This document shows, one piece after another, positions 1-8,689 of a stretch of 64,000 bases of DNA. Origin of the DNA: Polaribacter huanghezhanensis (GTDB lineage Bacteria > Bacteroidota > Bacteroidia > Flavobacteriales > Flavobacteriaceae). The stretch is from positions 2,060,501-2,124,500 of the forward strand of contig NZ_CP128595.1 in assembly GCF_030444335.1 (NCBI RefSeq), given 5' to 3'. Position numbers and translations under genes: made by a program. Positions within the stretch are counted from its first letter, which is position 1, and each line of letters starts with the position of its first letter. A model generated the notes under the pieces. That model was given only the letters and a program-made list of their open reading frames with translations. It was not told the DNA's origin and did no database searches.

Positions 1-102
1 TTTATTTTAGATAAAAATAAAAAAATTGTTATTGATAAAAGAGGTCCGGCAGATTGGGACTCATCTGCAACAAGAAAAATATTAGATGATTTATTAAACT
101 AA
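1..102 (+). CDS. C-terminal end of a thioredoxin/TlpA-like protein (partial)
   Basis: The first 102 bases read as an open frame ending in TAA and give 33 residues beginning FILDKNKKIVIDKRGPADWD. A hydrophobic 'P/F-I-L-D' strand followed by 'K-x-I-x' and a short C-terminal helix is what the end of TlpA/AhpC-type thioredoxin folds looks like (family knowledge). The catalytic CxxC would lie upstream of the window, so the assignment rests on this tail alone. A small hairpin follows directly. Confidence 0.5.
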   Translation, partial: FILDKNKKIVIDKRGPADWDSSATRKILDDLLN

Positions 103-130
103 GAAAGCTCCCAATTTCTTGGAAGCTTTC
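103..130. terminator. hairpin between convergent genes
   Basis: GAAAGCTCCC and GGAAGCTTTC form a stem with one mismatch around an AATTTCTT loop. It sits just after the stop of the thioredoxin-like gene and faces the end of the minus-strand gene at 155. There is no good T-run on the plus side, so terminator function is a guess from position. Confidence 0.35.
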
Positions 131-154
131 AAAATCAATCAATCTATAACCAAA

Positions 155-504
155 CTAAATAGACTGAATCATTTTTAATGGAATTCTATATACGATTCCT
201 TTTGCAATTCCTTTTACAGTTACTGTTTTATAGTTTAATTTTTGAGTGACAAAAGATTCTAAATCTTTATCTTTTGTATCTACATCAATAACTACTAATT
301 CATTTTTGTTATTCAATAGTACAGAAATTTCTGCTTCTAATGTTTGATTTTTTAAATCGTAATGGTGATGCCCTAAAAGTTTTACAATTGTAGCATGAAG
401 CGCTTCTTTTGGACTTGTTGGCTCTGTGTTTGTGTTTGCAGCTACTGAAAATACTGAAGAAATACTGATTGCTAAGATTGCAATTACTGTTTTTAATTTT
501 TCAT
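155..504 (-). pseudogene. small secreted protein with start-proximal frameshift
   Basis: On the minus strand an open frame reads KLKTVIAILAISISSVFSVA (signal-peptide-like) and continues through a soluble domain of about 95 residues ending in KMIQSI-stop. The only ATG in place (502-504) is one base out of frame: after ATG there is a run of five A where six would give MKKLKTVIAI. No alternative in-frame ATG, GTG or TTG was found before the signal peptide. The rest of the frame is intact, so this is a very recent loss, a homopolymer sequencing error, or a gene using slippage. I do not recognise the family. It lies alone, downstream of the hairpin at 665-718. Confidence 0.6.
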
Positions 505-664
505 TTTATATGTGGTTTTAAATTAAATGGTATAACTATATAGACCAACATAAAACAAAAAGGTTTCATGTAACATTGAAATTTGGGAGGAACTTAACAG
601 CATTTAACAGATTTTAAGAAGTAGGTGCTAAATTCTAAGAAAAACTTAAGAAGAATAGGAGGGT

Positions 665-718
665 TTCGCTAACTCTTGATATCGAACGTTTTAATGTTTT
701 ATATCAAGAGTTAGCGAA
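665..718. repeat. perfect 18-bp inverted repeat, probable terminator
   Basis: TTCGCTAACTCTTGATAT (665-682) is repeated exactly as its reverse complement at 701-718 around an 18-base AT-rich loop. It begins 29 bases past the stop of the minus-strand aminotransferase, where an operon terminator would be expected, but lacks a clear U-tract. The length and perfection of the arms also fit one of the interspersed palindromes seen elsewhere in the window. Confidence 0.7.
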
Positions 719-746
719 GTTACCGAAAAATGAATTTAGAAACAAA

Positions 747-1925
747 CTAAATCATTTCATCAAGCGTTTCTAAAAGTATTGCACAACCTTTTTTAATTTC
801 ATCATCAGAGATTGTTAATGGAGGCGTTAATCTAATTGCTTTTCCTTCAAACAATAACCAAAACAGGAGTAAACCCTTGTCTAAACATTTTAAAATGATT
901 TTAGACGCGAGTTCTGGTGTTGCTACAATTGCAGCTAACATCAATCCTTTTCCTCTGATTTCTTTGATTGCAGGATGTTGTAAATAATTTCTAAACAATT
1001 GTTCTTTTCTAAGTGTTTCTTGGATAAGATTTGAATTGTGTAATTCTGTAATTGTTGCCAAACCAGCAGCAGCAATTACTGGATGACCTCCAAAAGTAGT
1101 AATATGTCCTAACTTCGGATTGTCTTTTAAACAATTCATCATTTCTTGCGAAGCAATAAAAGCTCCAATCGGCATTCCGCCGCCCAAACCTTTTCCGGTT
1201 ACAATGATATCTGGAACAACCTTATAATTTTCAAATCCCCAAAAAGTTCCTGTGCGTCCAATTCCAGATTGAATTTCATCTAAAATTAATAACGCGCCAA
1301 CTTCATCGCATGTTGCTTTTACTTTTAGTAAATAGTTATTTGTTGGTTCTATAAAACCTGCGCCACCTTGAATGGTTTCTAAAATAACTGCAGCAGTATT
1401 TTTTGTAATCTTTTTTAAACCTTCTTCCAGATTAAATTCGATGAATTTAATTCCCGGAATTAACGGTCTAAATGCTCGGTTTTGTTCTTCTGCTCCGCAA
1501 ACGCTCATAGCACCTTGCGTATTGCCGTGATAGCCATTTTTCGCTGCAATAATTTCTGACCTTCCAGTAAATCGTTTTGCTAATTTTAATGCTCCTTCAG
1601 TTGCTTCTGTTCCAGAATTGGTTAAATAAACAGCGTAGTTTTTAGTCGGAATTGTAGTTGCCAATGCTTTACACAATTCCAATTGTGGCTTCTGAATAAA
1701 TTCTCCATAGACCATTACGTGCGAATAAGCATCAACTTGATTTTTAATTGCTTCTGAAATTGTAGGATGATGATGTCCTAATGTATTTGCAGAAACTCCT
1801 GCTATAAAATCTAAATACGGTTTGTTGTTTGTATCGTATACATAGCTTCCGTTTGCGTGAGAAATTTCTAAAGCAAGTGGGTGAGGAGAGGTTTGTGCTT
1901 GATATGTAAAAAAATCAGATTTCAT
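747..1925 (-). CDS. class III aminotransferase (acetylornithine/ornithine type)
   Basis: A 392-residue fold-type I PLP enzyme. The N-terminal part carries YVYDTNNKPYLDFIAGV, the middle has the PLP-phosphate region NSGTEATEGALKLAKRFTG and LILDEIQSGIGRTG, and the PLP lysine is in VTGKGLGGGMPIGAF near residue 245. This is the layout of acetylornithine, ornithine or 4-aminobutyrate aminotransferases, and the substrate cannot be told from sequence. The gene follows the OstA-like gene without any spacer on the same strand, so the two are very probably co-transcribed. Confidence 0.85.
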   Translation of the reverse strand: MKSDFFTYQAQTSPHPLALEISHANGSYVYDTNNKPYLDFIAGVSANTLGHHHPTISEAIKNQVDAYSHVMVYGEFIQKPQLELCKALATTIPTKNYAVYLTNSGTEATEGALKLAKRFTGRSEIIAAKNGYHGNTQGAMSVCGAEEQNRAFRPLIPGIKFIEFNLEEGLKKITKNTAAVILETIQGGAGFIEPTNNYLLKVKATCDEVGALLILDEIQSGIGRTGTFWGFENYKVVPDIIVTGKGLGGGMPIGAFIASQEMMNCLKDNPKLGHITTFGGHPVIAAAGLATITELHNSNLIQETLRKEQLFRNYLQHPAIKEIRGKGLMLAAIVATPELASKIILKCLDKGLLLFWLLFEGKAIRLTPPLTISDDEIKKGCAILLETLDEMI

Positions 1926-3506
1926 TTATTCTTTTGTTTTTACAACTTTAGAAGTTTTGATTTCCTTTTTTCTTGGAATTTTATCTCCAACAACAAAAAT
2001 ATCTTCCATGGTTTTTGGTTGTTCATCTTCTCGCCAAATAAAACCTTTTAAAGTTCTATCACGTATTGGTAAATCTTTTGGAGGATAGGAAGCCCCTTCA
2101 GGTTTCTTAATATATTTTACAGATTCTATATTGTTGGTTGCATCTAGTGTAAACTCGATAGAACTACATTCTTGTTTGGTGATGGTTTCTAAAAAACCTT
2201 TTTCATTTCTGTTGTAATACACAACTTGCGCATTTCCTTCTACTAAGAAATGCTTCAGTTTTCCGTCTATAAATTTACCAAACATATCTCTACCTTTAAT
2301 TTGATTGTAGGTAGAAACGCCATCAATAATAGTATCTAATTGAACAATTAAGGCATTGTTTAAAATTTTTAAAGAATCTAATTTGTCCGTTTTTGCATTG
2401 TTTAAAAGCTGAATGCTATCACCCGTAATTTGATTTTTACCTGACCATAGAATCGGATTTTTAAACATGCGTGTTAAACCTGTTGTTTGATTCATATGGA
2501 TAGAATCTGCTTTTCCTTGCAAGTCAGATTTAAAGATTTTTACGTCGTTGTAAATTCGCATAATTCTCTTTTCTGGTTTTCCTGTAACTAGCAATGTATC
2601 TCCGTGAATGTAGAGCGAATCTTTTTCCATCAACGAAATGGCAACTGCTTTATCCACAATAAAAACCGAATCTTTTAACTCAAAAAACTCTGCATAATTT
2701 CCTTTTGCAATAAAGTTTTGAATGGTGTCAATTACTTTAATATTATTAGTTGCAGAAGCAAAACCTTTGTATTTATCATAATACAAACTATCTCCTTCAA
2801 TGGTTTTATCTGTAAAGAAAATTTTAGAATTTTTCACAAAATGAGAAATCTCTGATTTGGTGTTGTAAAATCCTTTTTCGGTATAAATAGTATTGTCTTT
2901 ACTTTTTATGGTTGATGGACCATACAAATACGCAATGGCAGAATCTGTATAATAATCTAAATGATTGGATTCTAACTCGTGTTCTGGATTTGTTACCGTT
3001 ACTTTTGTGGAGGCTGTAAACTTTTTATTTTCTAAAAAATAATTCCCAATTTTACTTTTAAGAACATTGGTTTCATCTTGTATAATGGCATGGTTTTCAT
3101 AGAATAATAATTGCTTTTGCCTATTAAAATGCAACGTATCCGTTTTCAAGGTCATTTTTGGATCTTTCAAAATTACATTTCCCCAAGACAATGCTTTTTT
3201 TGTATTTCCATCATAATCTACATAATCGCTAGTTTGTGTAATGGTATCGCCTTGTTTGATTAAAACATTACTAAAAGCTTTAAAAAAGTTTAATTTTTTG
3301 TACCACAACGCTTTATCACAAGTAAGAATGATTCCATCATGATAAATCTCTACCAATCGATCTGCATCTCTAGTTAAAATAGTAGCTCCTGGATATTTTT
3401 CTTCATCCGCAGTACTAACTCCAGCATAAATAATGTTAATCTTTTTAGCTTGAGAAAAGCTAGTAAAAGAAGTAAATATTAAAAAGAATAGAATAATTTT
3501 TTTCAA
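1926..3506 (-). CDS. OstA/LptA-like LPS transport protein
   Basis: The product starts MKKIILFFLIFTSFTSFSQ, a Sec signal peptide, and continues as repeated short beta-strand units of the type 'GNVILKDPKMTLKTDTLHF' and 'TIEGDSLYYDKYKG'. These are typical of the OstA/LptA beta-jellyroll that carries LPS across the periplasm. At about 526 residues it is far longer than E. coli LptA, as is usual in Bacteroidota OstA-like proteins. A further-upstream TTG at 3527 keeps the frame open, but a -7 box (3525-3532) overlaps it, so the TTG at 3506, giving a clean signal peptide, is preferred. The C-terminal tail is Lys-rich. Confidence 0.8.
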   Translation of the reverse strand: MKKIILFFLIFTSFTSFSQAKKINIIYAGVSTADEEKYPGATILTRDADRLVEIYHDGIILTCDKALWYKKLNFFKAFSNVLIKQGDTITQTSDYVDYDGNTKKALSWGNVILKDPKMTLKTDTLHFNRQKQLLFYENHAIIQDETNVLKSKIGNYFLENKKFTASTKVTVTNPEHELESNHLDYYTDSAIAYLYGPSTIKSKDNTIYTEKGFYNTKSEISHFVKNSKIFFTDKTIEGDSLYYDKYKGFASATNNIKVIDTIQNFIAKGNYAEFFELKDSVFIVDKAVAISLMEKDSLYIHGDTLLVTGKPEKRIMRIYNDVKIFKSDLQGKADSIHMNQTTGLTRMFKNPILWSGKNQITGDSIQLLNNAKTDKLDSLKILNNALIVQLDTIIDGVSTYNQIKGRDMFGKFIDGKLKHFLVEGNAQVVYYNRNEKGFLETITKQECSSIEFTLDATNNIESVKYIKKPEGASYPPKDLPIRDRTLKGFIWREDEQPKTMEDIFVVGDKIPRKKEIKTSKVVKTKE

Positions 3507-3524
3507 CCGAAATCTGATTTTCAA

Positions 3525-3532
3525 CAAAAATA
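3525..3532 (-). promoter_or_regulatory. -7 promoter box for OstA-like gene
   Basis: TATTTTTG on the minus strand matches the Bacteroidota -7 consensus TAnnTTTG. It lies 18 bases before the preferred TTG start and overlaps the upstream TTG, which argues against that start. Confidence 0.45.
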
Positions 3533-3646
3533 GTGAAAAGATTACGGCTTCTTATTAAAGAAAAGTGAAATTTAATTCGATTCGTTTTTATTGTTAATAG
3601 CTTAAAAGATTCTCTATTTTATCCTAAAAATAAGTTGAAGTTGGCG

Positions 3647-3654
3647 TATTTTTG
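3647..3654 (+). promoter_or_regulatory. -7 promoter box for decarboxylase gene
   Basis: TATTTTTG matches TAnnTTTG exactly and ends 17 bases before the ATG at 3672. A TTG about 10 bases upstream is too close to be the -33 element, so only the -7 box is claimed. Confidence 0.55.
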
Positions 3655-3671
3655 CAAAAAACAAGAACTCC

Positions 3672-5108
3672 ATGAAAGCGCCATTTGATTTGACAAAAGA
3701 AGAAATGAAAGCCTATGGCTATAAAATTATAGACATTATCGCAGAACATTACGATACAATTGAATCGCAAAAACCTGTAACTTCTGGTACAAGAGCGCAA
3801 ATGGACAGTCTTTTTTTACAAGAAGCTCCAAATAGTCCGATGCCGGCAAACGAAGTGTTGGATTTTGTAATGCAAAATGTAATTCCGCATAGTAATTTAA
3901 CTACGCATCCAAAATCGTTTTCATTTGTTCCAGGACCAAGTAATTATATTAGCACATTGGCAGATACGTTGGCAACAGGGTTTAATATTTTTTCTGGCGG
4001 ATGGATTGTTTCTCCGGCTGCAGCAGAATTAGAAATTGTTACAATGAATTGGTTGTTAAAAATGTTTGATTTTCCTGTTCAAAAAGGAGGTGGAATTTTT
4101 ACAAGCGGTGGTTCCATGGCCAATTTAACAGCCTTGGTTACTGCAAGAAGAATAAAATGTGGCGACGATTTTTCGAAAGCAATTATTTATTTATCAGATC
4201 AAGCGCATTCATCAAACATAAAAGCAATTCGAGTGCTTGGATTTAAAAAAGAACAGATTAGAATTATTCCAACGGATTTAGAATTTAAAATTAGTTTTAA
4301 CAAGCTTAAAAATGCGATTGCAAAAGATCGTTTAGAAGGAAATCAACCATTTTGTATTATTGCATCCGCAGGAACAACAAATACAGGAACTGTAGATCCG
4401 TTAGATGAAATTGCAGATATTTGTGAAAAAGAAAATTTGTGGATGCATGTTGATGGAGCTTACGGTGGTGCAGCAATTTTATCTAAAAAAGGAAGCAGAG
4501 TTTTACGTGGAATTGAGCGTGCAGATTCTTTGACTGTTGATCCTCATAAATGGTTTTATCAACCTTACGAAATAGGTTGTTTATTGGTGAAAGATTCGTC
4601 TTGGTTAAGCAATACTTTTTCAGAAAAACCTGAGTATTTACGGGATATTGAAGGAAACGAATCTGAAATTAATTTTTACGATTATGGAATTCAATTAACG
4701 AGACGTTTTAGAGCGTTGAAGTTTTATATGTCAATCAAAACTTATGGTTTAGATACATTTAAAAAAGCAGTTACCTATAGTATTGATTTGGCGGAACAAA
4801 CCGAAGATTTATTACGTAAAAGTAAAAATTGGGAAATTGTTTCTCCAGCAACTTTAGCCATCATTAACTACAGATACAATCCGATTGGTTTAAATTTATC
4901 TGAGACAGAATTAGACAAATTAAATCAAGAAATATCTGCAAGAGTTACAAAATCAAAAGAAGCATTATTGGTTACTACAGTTTTGCAAAATCAGGTAGTT
5001 TTAAGAATGTGTTTGATAAATCCTAGAACCACTTTTGAGCATATTAAAGAAACCTTTACACAATCTGAAACCTTTGCTACAGAGATTCTTGCTGAGTGGA
5101 AGAAGTAA
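3672..5108 (+). CDS. PLP-dependent group II decarboxylase (aromatic amino acid type)
   Basis: A 478-residue cytosolic enzyme of the DOPA/tryptophan/glutamate decarboxylase family. Seen in the sequence: FTSGGSMANLTALVTARR, the PLP-stacking region DQAHSSNIKA, IIASAGTTNTGTVDPLDEIA, WMHVDGAYGGAA with the PLP-ring aspartate, and the Schiff-base lysine in SLTVDPHKWFYQPYE. Length is normal for the family. The family removes the carboxyl group from aromatic amino acids, but substrate choice cannot be fixed here. The last 32 bases overlap the convergent membrane-protein gene. Confidence 0.85.
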   Translation: MKAPFDLTKEEMKAYGYKIIDIIAEHYDTIESQKPVTSGTRAQMDSLFLQEAPNSPMPANEVLDFVMQNVIPHSNLTTHPKSFSFVPGPSNYISTLADTLATGFNIFSGGWIVSPAAAELEIVTMNWLLKMFDFPVQKGGGIFTSGGSMANLTALVTARRIKCGDDFSKAIIYLSDQAHSSNIKAIRVLGFKKEQIRIIPTDLEFKISFNKLKNAIAKDRLEGNQPFCIIASAGTTNTGTVDPLDEIADICEKENLWMHVDGAYGGAAILSKKGSRVLRGIERADSLTVDPHKWFYQPYEIGCLLVKDSSWLSNTFSEKPEYLRDIEGNESEINFYDYGIQLTRRFRALKFYMSIKTYGLDTFKKAVTYSIDLAEQTEDLLRKSKNWEIVSPATLAIINYRYNPIGLNLSETELDKLNQEISARVTKSKEALLVTTVLQNQVVLRMCLINPRTTFEHIKETFTQSETFATEILAEWKK

Positions 5109-6309
5109 AACTTGTTTTTAATAATATTCCAAGAATTCCAATTGGCATTAAAGCGCTACAAATTACCAAATAGGTAAAATAATGATCGATTAAGTACACT
5201 TGTTTCCATACAGAAAATCCTTTGTAAATAATTAAGACTTCTGACGAAATAAAACCTAGAATATAAATTCTAATCCAAATTTTTGGGAGGTTTATCAACT
5301 TAAAATAATGAAGAAAAACAAATGTTGATAAGGTAACAACACCTAAAAAAGTTAAGTGTAAATATCCAATAACAAAATCCAGCACATAAGTTGTTAGCTC
5401 AGAAAAATAAGGAATAGAAGTCAATGCTTGCAAACTAATTTTAATCAAAAATAAAAAGAATACAAACCTTAATAGGGCATAAAATAGTGGTTTTAAAAGC
5501 ACTTTAAATTTGCTTTTAATTGCTTGTACTTGTTTGTAAAAAAGACCCAATGCTATCAATTGTAAAATAGCTCCTAATTGCGCAGTTGCATAAATTATTG
5601 ATGGTGGATTATTCCATAAAAAAGACAAACATAAAGTTAGAATACAACTTACAAGCATCAGCTTATAAAATTGATTTGCCAATTTCTTAGAAAACGCAAT
5701 TTCAGATTTTTCAAGTAGAAAGTAAAAAATACCTATCAAACAAAAAATAAACCAACCATTGTATTGAAAATGCAAATAAAAATAAATGGCATTTTTATAC
5801 CAAGAAGAAGTGGGGCCAAGTGTATTCATAATAATTCCTATCGCCCAAGGACCAATTGTTGAGATAGTCATCAATAATAGCGAGGTAGCAATAAATTTAT
5901 ATGAAACACTTTTGATATCAAGAATATGATTTTTTTTAAAGAAATAGTAAAACCAATAGGTGCAAATTAAAAATAAGGTAGAAAAAATAATTGAATACAA
6001 GGCGTACCCAACAAATGGAAACGTGAATAACATTCCGACAATGGTTATTTGCGTGCTCCAAAAAATAAGGCTGAACTTTCTTTTTTGCTCTTTATCAATT
6101 CCAAAATGATAAATGATTGTTATTAATGCTACATAAACCCAGCCTAATAATGCAATATGAGAATGTGTATGAATGATATATTTATACGTTGCATTGATCT
6201 TTAAAACAGAAAAAAGGCGTAAAGTAATTCCTAATGCCGCAGCAATAAAAAGGTATATTATTGCAATTTTACTGTATCGTTTTTCGCTATTTTTTGAGTT
6301 TGATACCAT
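5077..6309 (-). CDS. polytopic membrane protein, heme-copper-oxidase-I/NnrS-like
   Basis: The 410-residue product is almost entirely hydrophobic, with about 11-12 predicted membrane spans. Histidines sit inside spans (HTHSHIALLGWVYV near residue 47, FYLHFQYNGW, IGYLHLTFLG), as in the cbb3/NO-reductase subunit I and NnrS superfamily, but I could not verify the full set of heme ligands. It is divergent from the cytochrome c gene of the nitrite reductase block. A palindrome at 6365-6380 lies between them and could control both. A role in nitrogen-oxide metabolism is inferred from this context only. Confidence 0.55.
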   Translation of the reverse strand: MVSNSKNSEKRYSKIAIIYLFIAAALGITLRLFSVLKINATYKYIIHTHSHIALLGWVYVALITIIYHFGIDKEQKRKFSLIFWSTQITIVGMLFTFPFVGYALYSIIFSTLFLICTYWFYYFFKKNHILDIKSVSYKFIATSLLLMTISTIGPWAIGIIMNTLGPTSSWYKNAIYFYLHFQYNGWFIFCLIGIFYFLLEKSEIAFSKKLANQFYKLMLVSCILTLCLSFLWNNPPSIIYATAQLGAILQLIALGLFYKQVQAIKSKFKVLLKPLFYALLRFVFFLFLIKISLQALTSIPYFSELTTYVLDFVIGYLHLTFLGVVTLSTFVFLHYFKLINLPKIWIRIYILGFISSEVLIIYKGFSVWKQVYLIDHYFTYLVICSALMPIGILGILLKTSFTSSTQQESL

Positions 6310-6360
6310 CTGAAAAGTTAAAGTGTAAAATTAAAGATTATTCAACCCTTTTTAATGACT

Positions 6361-6397
6361 TTTATCATGTTTTTACATGAAGAATGTAATAATTTTG
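6361..6397 (+). promoter_or_regulatory. promoter with palindromic operator for cytochrome c gene
   Basis: TCATGT-TTTT-ACATGA (6365-6380) is a perfect 16-base palindrome at the -33 position of a consensus -7 box TAATTTTG (6390-6397). The string TTTATCATGTTTTTAC at 6361 recurs identically 25-26 bases before the -7 box of nirK. A shared regulator, for example a CRP/FNR-type or NO-responsive protein, is inferred. Confidence 0.65.
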
Positions 6398-6420
6398 TAT
6401 GAATCTTTTAAACATAAAAA

Positions 6421-6924
6421 ATGAAATTAAAAATTATTATAGCAATTCTAGCCATCGGAGTATTGACAAGTTGCAGTAGTGACGAAAAGAAACAATTAAT
6501 TAAAACAAAAACTGTAAAAAAAGCAGCAGTAAAAACAGCTCCAGAGAAAAAAGAAGTTAAAAAAGAAAAAGTAGTTAGAACAGTTGATTTAAATAATAAA
6601 GGAATTGGGTCAATTAAATCCGTGACTTTAGGAAATACAATCGATAAATCAATGGCAGATAATGGTCAGAAAATATTTAAAAACAAATGCTCTGCATGTC
6701 ATAGAGCCGATAAAAAATTTATAGGACCAAGTCCAACAGGAATCATAGATAGACGTTCTCCAGAATGGATAATGAATATGATTTTGAACCCACAAGAAAT
6801 GACTGATAAAGATCCAATAGCAAAAGAATTGTTGGCTCAATTTAATGGGGTTCCAATGGCAGATCAAAATATTAAAGAAAAAGAAGCAAGAGCTATATTA
6901 GAATATTTTAGAACCTTAAAATAA
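6421..6924 (+). CDS. lipoprotein c-type cytochrome
   Basis: A 167-residue lipoprotein: the signal peptide ends in LTSC (Cys18), followed by a Lys/Glu-rich linker to about residue 55 and a single class I cytochrome c domain. The heme motif CSACH is at residues 90-94. A likely axial methionine is in GVPMADQ near residue 145, and IIDRRSPEWI lies between. It is probably an electron donor anchored on the periplasmic side, and its position and shared promoter motif point to the nitrite reductase next door as partner. Confidence 0.85.
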   Translation: MKLKIIIAILAIGVLTSCSSDEKKQLIKTKTVKKAAVKTAPEKKEVKKEKVVRTVDLNNKGIGSIKSVTLGNTIDKSMADNGQKIFKNKCSACHRADKKFIGPSPTGIIDRRSPEWIMNMILNPQEMTDKDPIAKELLAQFNGVPMADQNIKEKEARAILEYFRTLK

Positions 6925-6953
6925 TATACTCTCTTTAATTTTTTTTAGTTGAT

Positions 6954-7012
6954 AAGACTGTTTAAAGCCTAAAATTATACTGATTTTAGCTATAAGCAGT
7001 CTTTGTTTTTTG
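6954..7012 (+). terminator. branched hairpin after cytochrome c gene
   Basis: AAGACTG (6954) pairs with CAGTCTT (6997-7003), and inside it CTAAAAT pairs with ATTTTAG. A GTTTTTTG tract follows. Position and T-rich tail fit a weak intrinsic terminator that ends the cytochrome transcript before the nirK promoter. The rest of 6925-7240 holds that promoter and a leader of about 150 bases in which I see no other structure. Confidence 0.45.
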
Positions 7013-7051
7013 TATTTATTTTCATTTAAATTTAATTGATGTTTTGTGATA

Positions 7052-7089
7052 TTTATCATGTTTTTACTCTCCTTATTGTAATAAATTTG
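7052..7089 (+). promoter_or_regulatory. nirK: nirK promoter with shared operator half
   Basis: TTTATCATGTTTTTAC (7052-7067) is identical to the sequence before the cytochrome c gene, although here the right half of the palindrome is degenerate (ACTCTC). It is followed by ATTGTAATAAATTTG, containing the -7 box TAAATTTG (7082-7089). Transcription would start near 7096, leaving a 5' leader of roughly 145 bases. Confidence 0.65.
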
Positions 7090-7240
7090 TCTTATAAAAG
7101 ATAAAAAAGTCTTTTATTATTAAATCTAATTAATTTGTATTTAAGTGAAGTGACTCTTTGTAAATTACATACATAAGAAAAACGAATTAACGAAGCATTG
7201 GAGAATTAAAACAATTAAAATAAACTTTAAAACTAAAAAA

Positions 7241-8683
7241 ATGAACTTATTAAAATCACTAAGTCTAATTGTAGTAACAAGTATGTTATTGATGAGCTGT
7301 GGCGATAATGACAAAAGAGAAGTAGCTGTAAATACAGCAACAATTCCTGTAATTGGAACAATGCTAGCTGATTTAACTTCACCACCATTTGTGCCTGCTC
7401 CAGTTGGAAATAGATCCGCAAAAAAATTATTGGTAAACATGGAGATTCTTGAAAAAGAAGGAGAAATGGCAGATGGTGTAAGATATGTGTATTGGACCTT
7501 TGGTGGTTCTGTGCCAGGAAGTTTTATTAGAACAAGAGTAGGAGATGAAGTAGAATTTACGTTGTCAAATCATCCAGATAATAAACTACCGCATAATATA
7601 GATATGCATGCTGTTACTGGTCCTGGAGGTGGAGCAACTTCTTCTTTTGTAGCTCCTGGCCACAAAAAAACATTCTCTTTTAAAGCATTAAATCCAGGTT
7701 TATATGTGTATCACTGTGCTACTGCACCAGTAGGAATGCATATTGCAAATGGAATGTACGGTTTAATTTTGGTAGAACCAGCAGGAGGATTACCTCCAGT
7801 TGATAAAGAATACTACATTATGCAAGGAGATTTTTACACAAGCGGAGAAAATGGAGATAGAGGTTTACAAGCATTTAATATGAAAAAAGCAGTAGAAGAA
7901 GATGCAGATTATGTTGTGTTTAATGGTAAGGTTGGATCTTTAACAGGAGACAATGCAATTACTGCAAATGTTGGTGAAACGGTTCGTTTGTTTGTTGGTA
8001 ACGGTGGACCAAACTTAACATCTTCTTTTCATGTAATTGGAGAAATTTTTGACAAAGTTCATATTGAAGGAGGTTCTGCAATAAATAAAAATGTTCAAAC
8101 AACTTTAATTCCTGCAGGTGGAGCGACTATTGTTGAATTTAAAGTAGAAGTGCCTGGAACTTTTATTATTGTAGATCATGCTATTTTTAGAGCTTTTAAT
8201 AAAGGAGCTTTAGCAATGTTAAAAGTAACTGGAGAAGAAAATAAAAGATTGTATTCTGGTGTAAAACAAGAAGGAATTTATTTGCCAGAAGGAGGCTCAA
8301 TACAATCTATGCCAAAAGATTCTAGTAAAAAAGTTGTTGTAAGTACAAAAGAGAAAACATTGGCACAAAAAATGTCTGACGGGAAGCAAGTATATATGAA
8401 AACCTGTTTCGCTTGTCACCAAGCAACTGGACAAGGAATTCCAAATGCATTTCCCCCTTTAGCAAAGTCTGATTTCTTAAATGCGGATGTTGATAGAGCA
8501 ATAGGGATTGTAAAACATGGAAAAACTGGGGAAATTACTGTAAATGGGAAAAAGTATAACAGTGTAATGACAGCACAGAATATTACTGATGTAGAAATTG
8601 CAGATGTTCTAACATACATCTATAATTCTTGGGGAAATAACAAAACGAATGTAACTGTTAATAGCGTTAGTAAAGTTAAATAA
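7241..8683 (+). CDS. nirK: copper nitrite reductase fused to cytochrome c (NirK)
   Basis: The product reduces nitrite to nitric oxide. It is a lipoprotein (LLMSC, Cys20) with two cupredoxin domains. Type 1 copper ligands are His118, Cys159, His167 and Met172 (PHNIDMH and YHCATAPVGMHIANGM). Type 2 ligands are His123, His158 and His313, and the catalytic Asp121 and His264 are present. After residue 370 comes a C-terminal cytochrome c domain with CFACH at 389-393 and a candidate axial Met in NSVMTAQ. Such NirK-cytochrome fusions are known in other bacteria. It heads a run of closely spaced plus-strand genes with an SUMF1 protein, an SCO chaperone and a porin. Confidence 0.95.
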   Translation: MNLLKSLSLIVVTSMLLMSCGDNDKREVAVNTATIPVIGTMLADLTSPPFVPAPVGNRSAKKLLVNMEILEKEGEMADGVRYVYWTFGGSVPGSFIRTRVGDEVEFTLSNHPDNKLPHNIDMHAVTGPGGGATSSFVAPGHKKTFSFKALNPGLYVYHCATAPVGMHIANGMYGLILVEPAGGLPPVDKEYYIMQGDFYTSGENGDRGLQAFNMKKAVEEDADYVVFNGKVGSLTGDNAITANVGETVRLFVGNGGPNLTSSFHVIGEIFDKVHIEGGSAINKNVQTTLIPAGGATIVEFKVEVPGTFIIVDHAIFRAFNKGALAMLKVTGEENKRLYSGVKQEGIYLPEGGSIQSMPKDSSKKVVVSTKEKTLAQKMSDGKQVYMKTCFACHQATGQGIPNAFPPLAKSDFLNADVDRAIGIVKHGKTGEITVNGKKYNSVMTAQNITDVEIADVLTYIYNSWGNNKTNVTVNSVSKVK

Positions 8684-8689
8684 TTAGAT

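Noticed and set aside
7090-7240. Long nirK 5' leader as a riboswitch
   Set aside because: It is AT-rich with no stable or recognisable aptamer fold and no terminator before the ATG.
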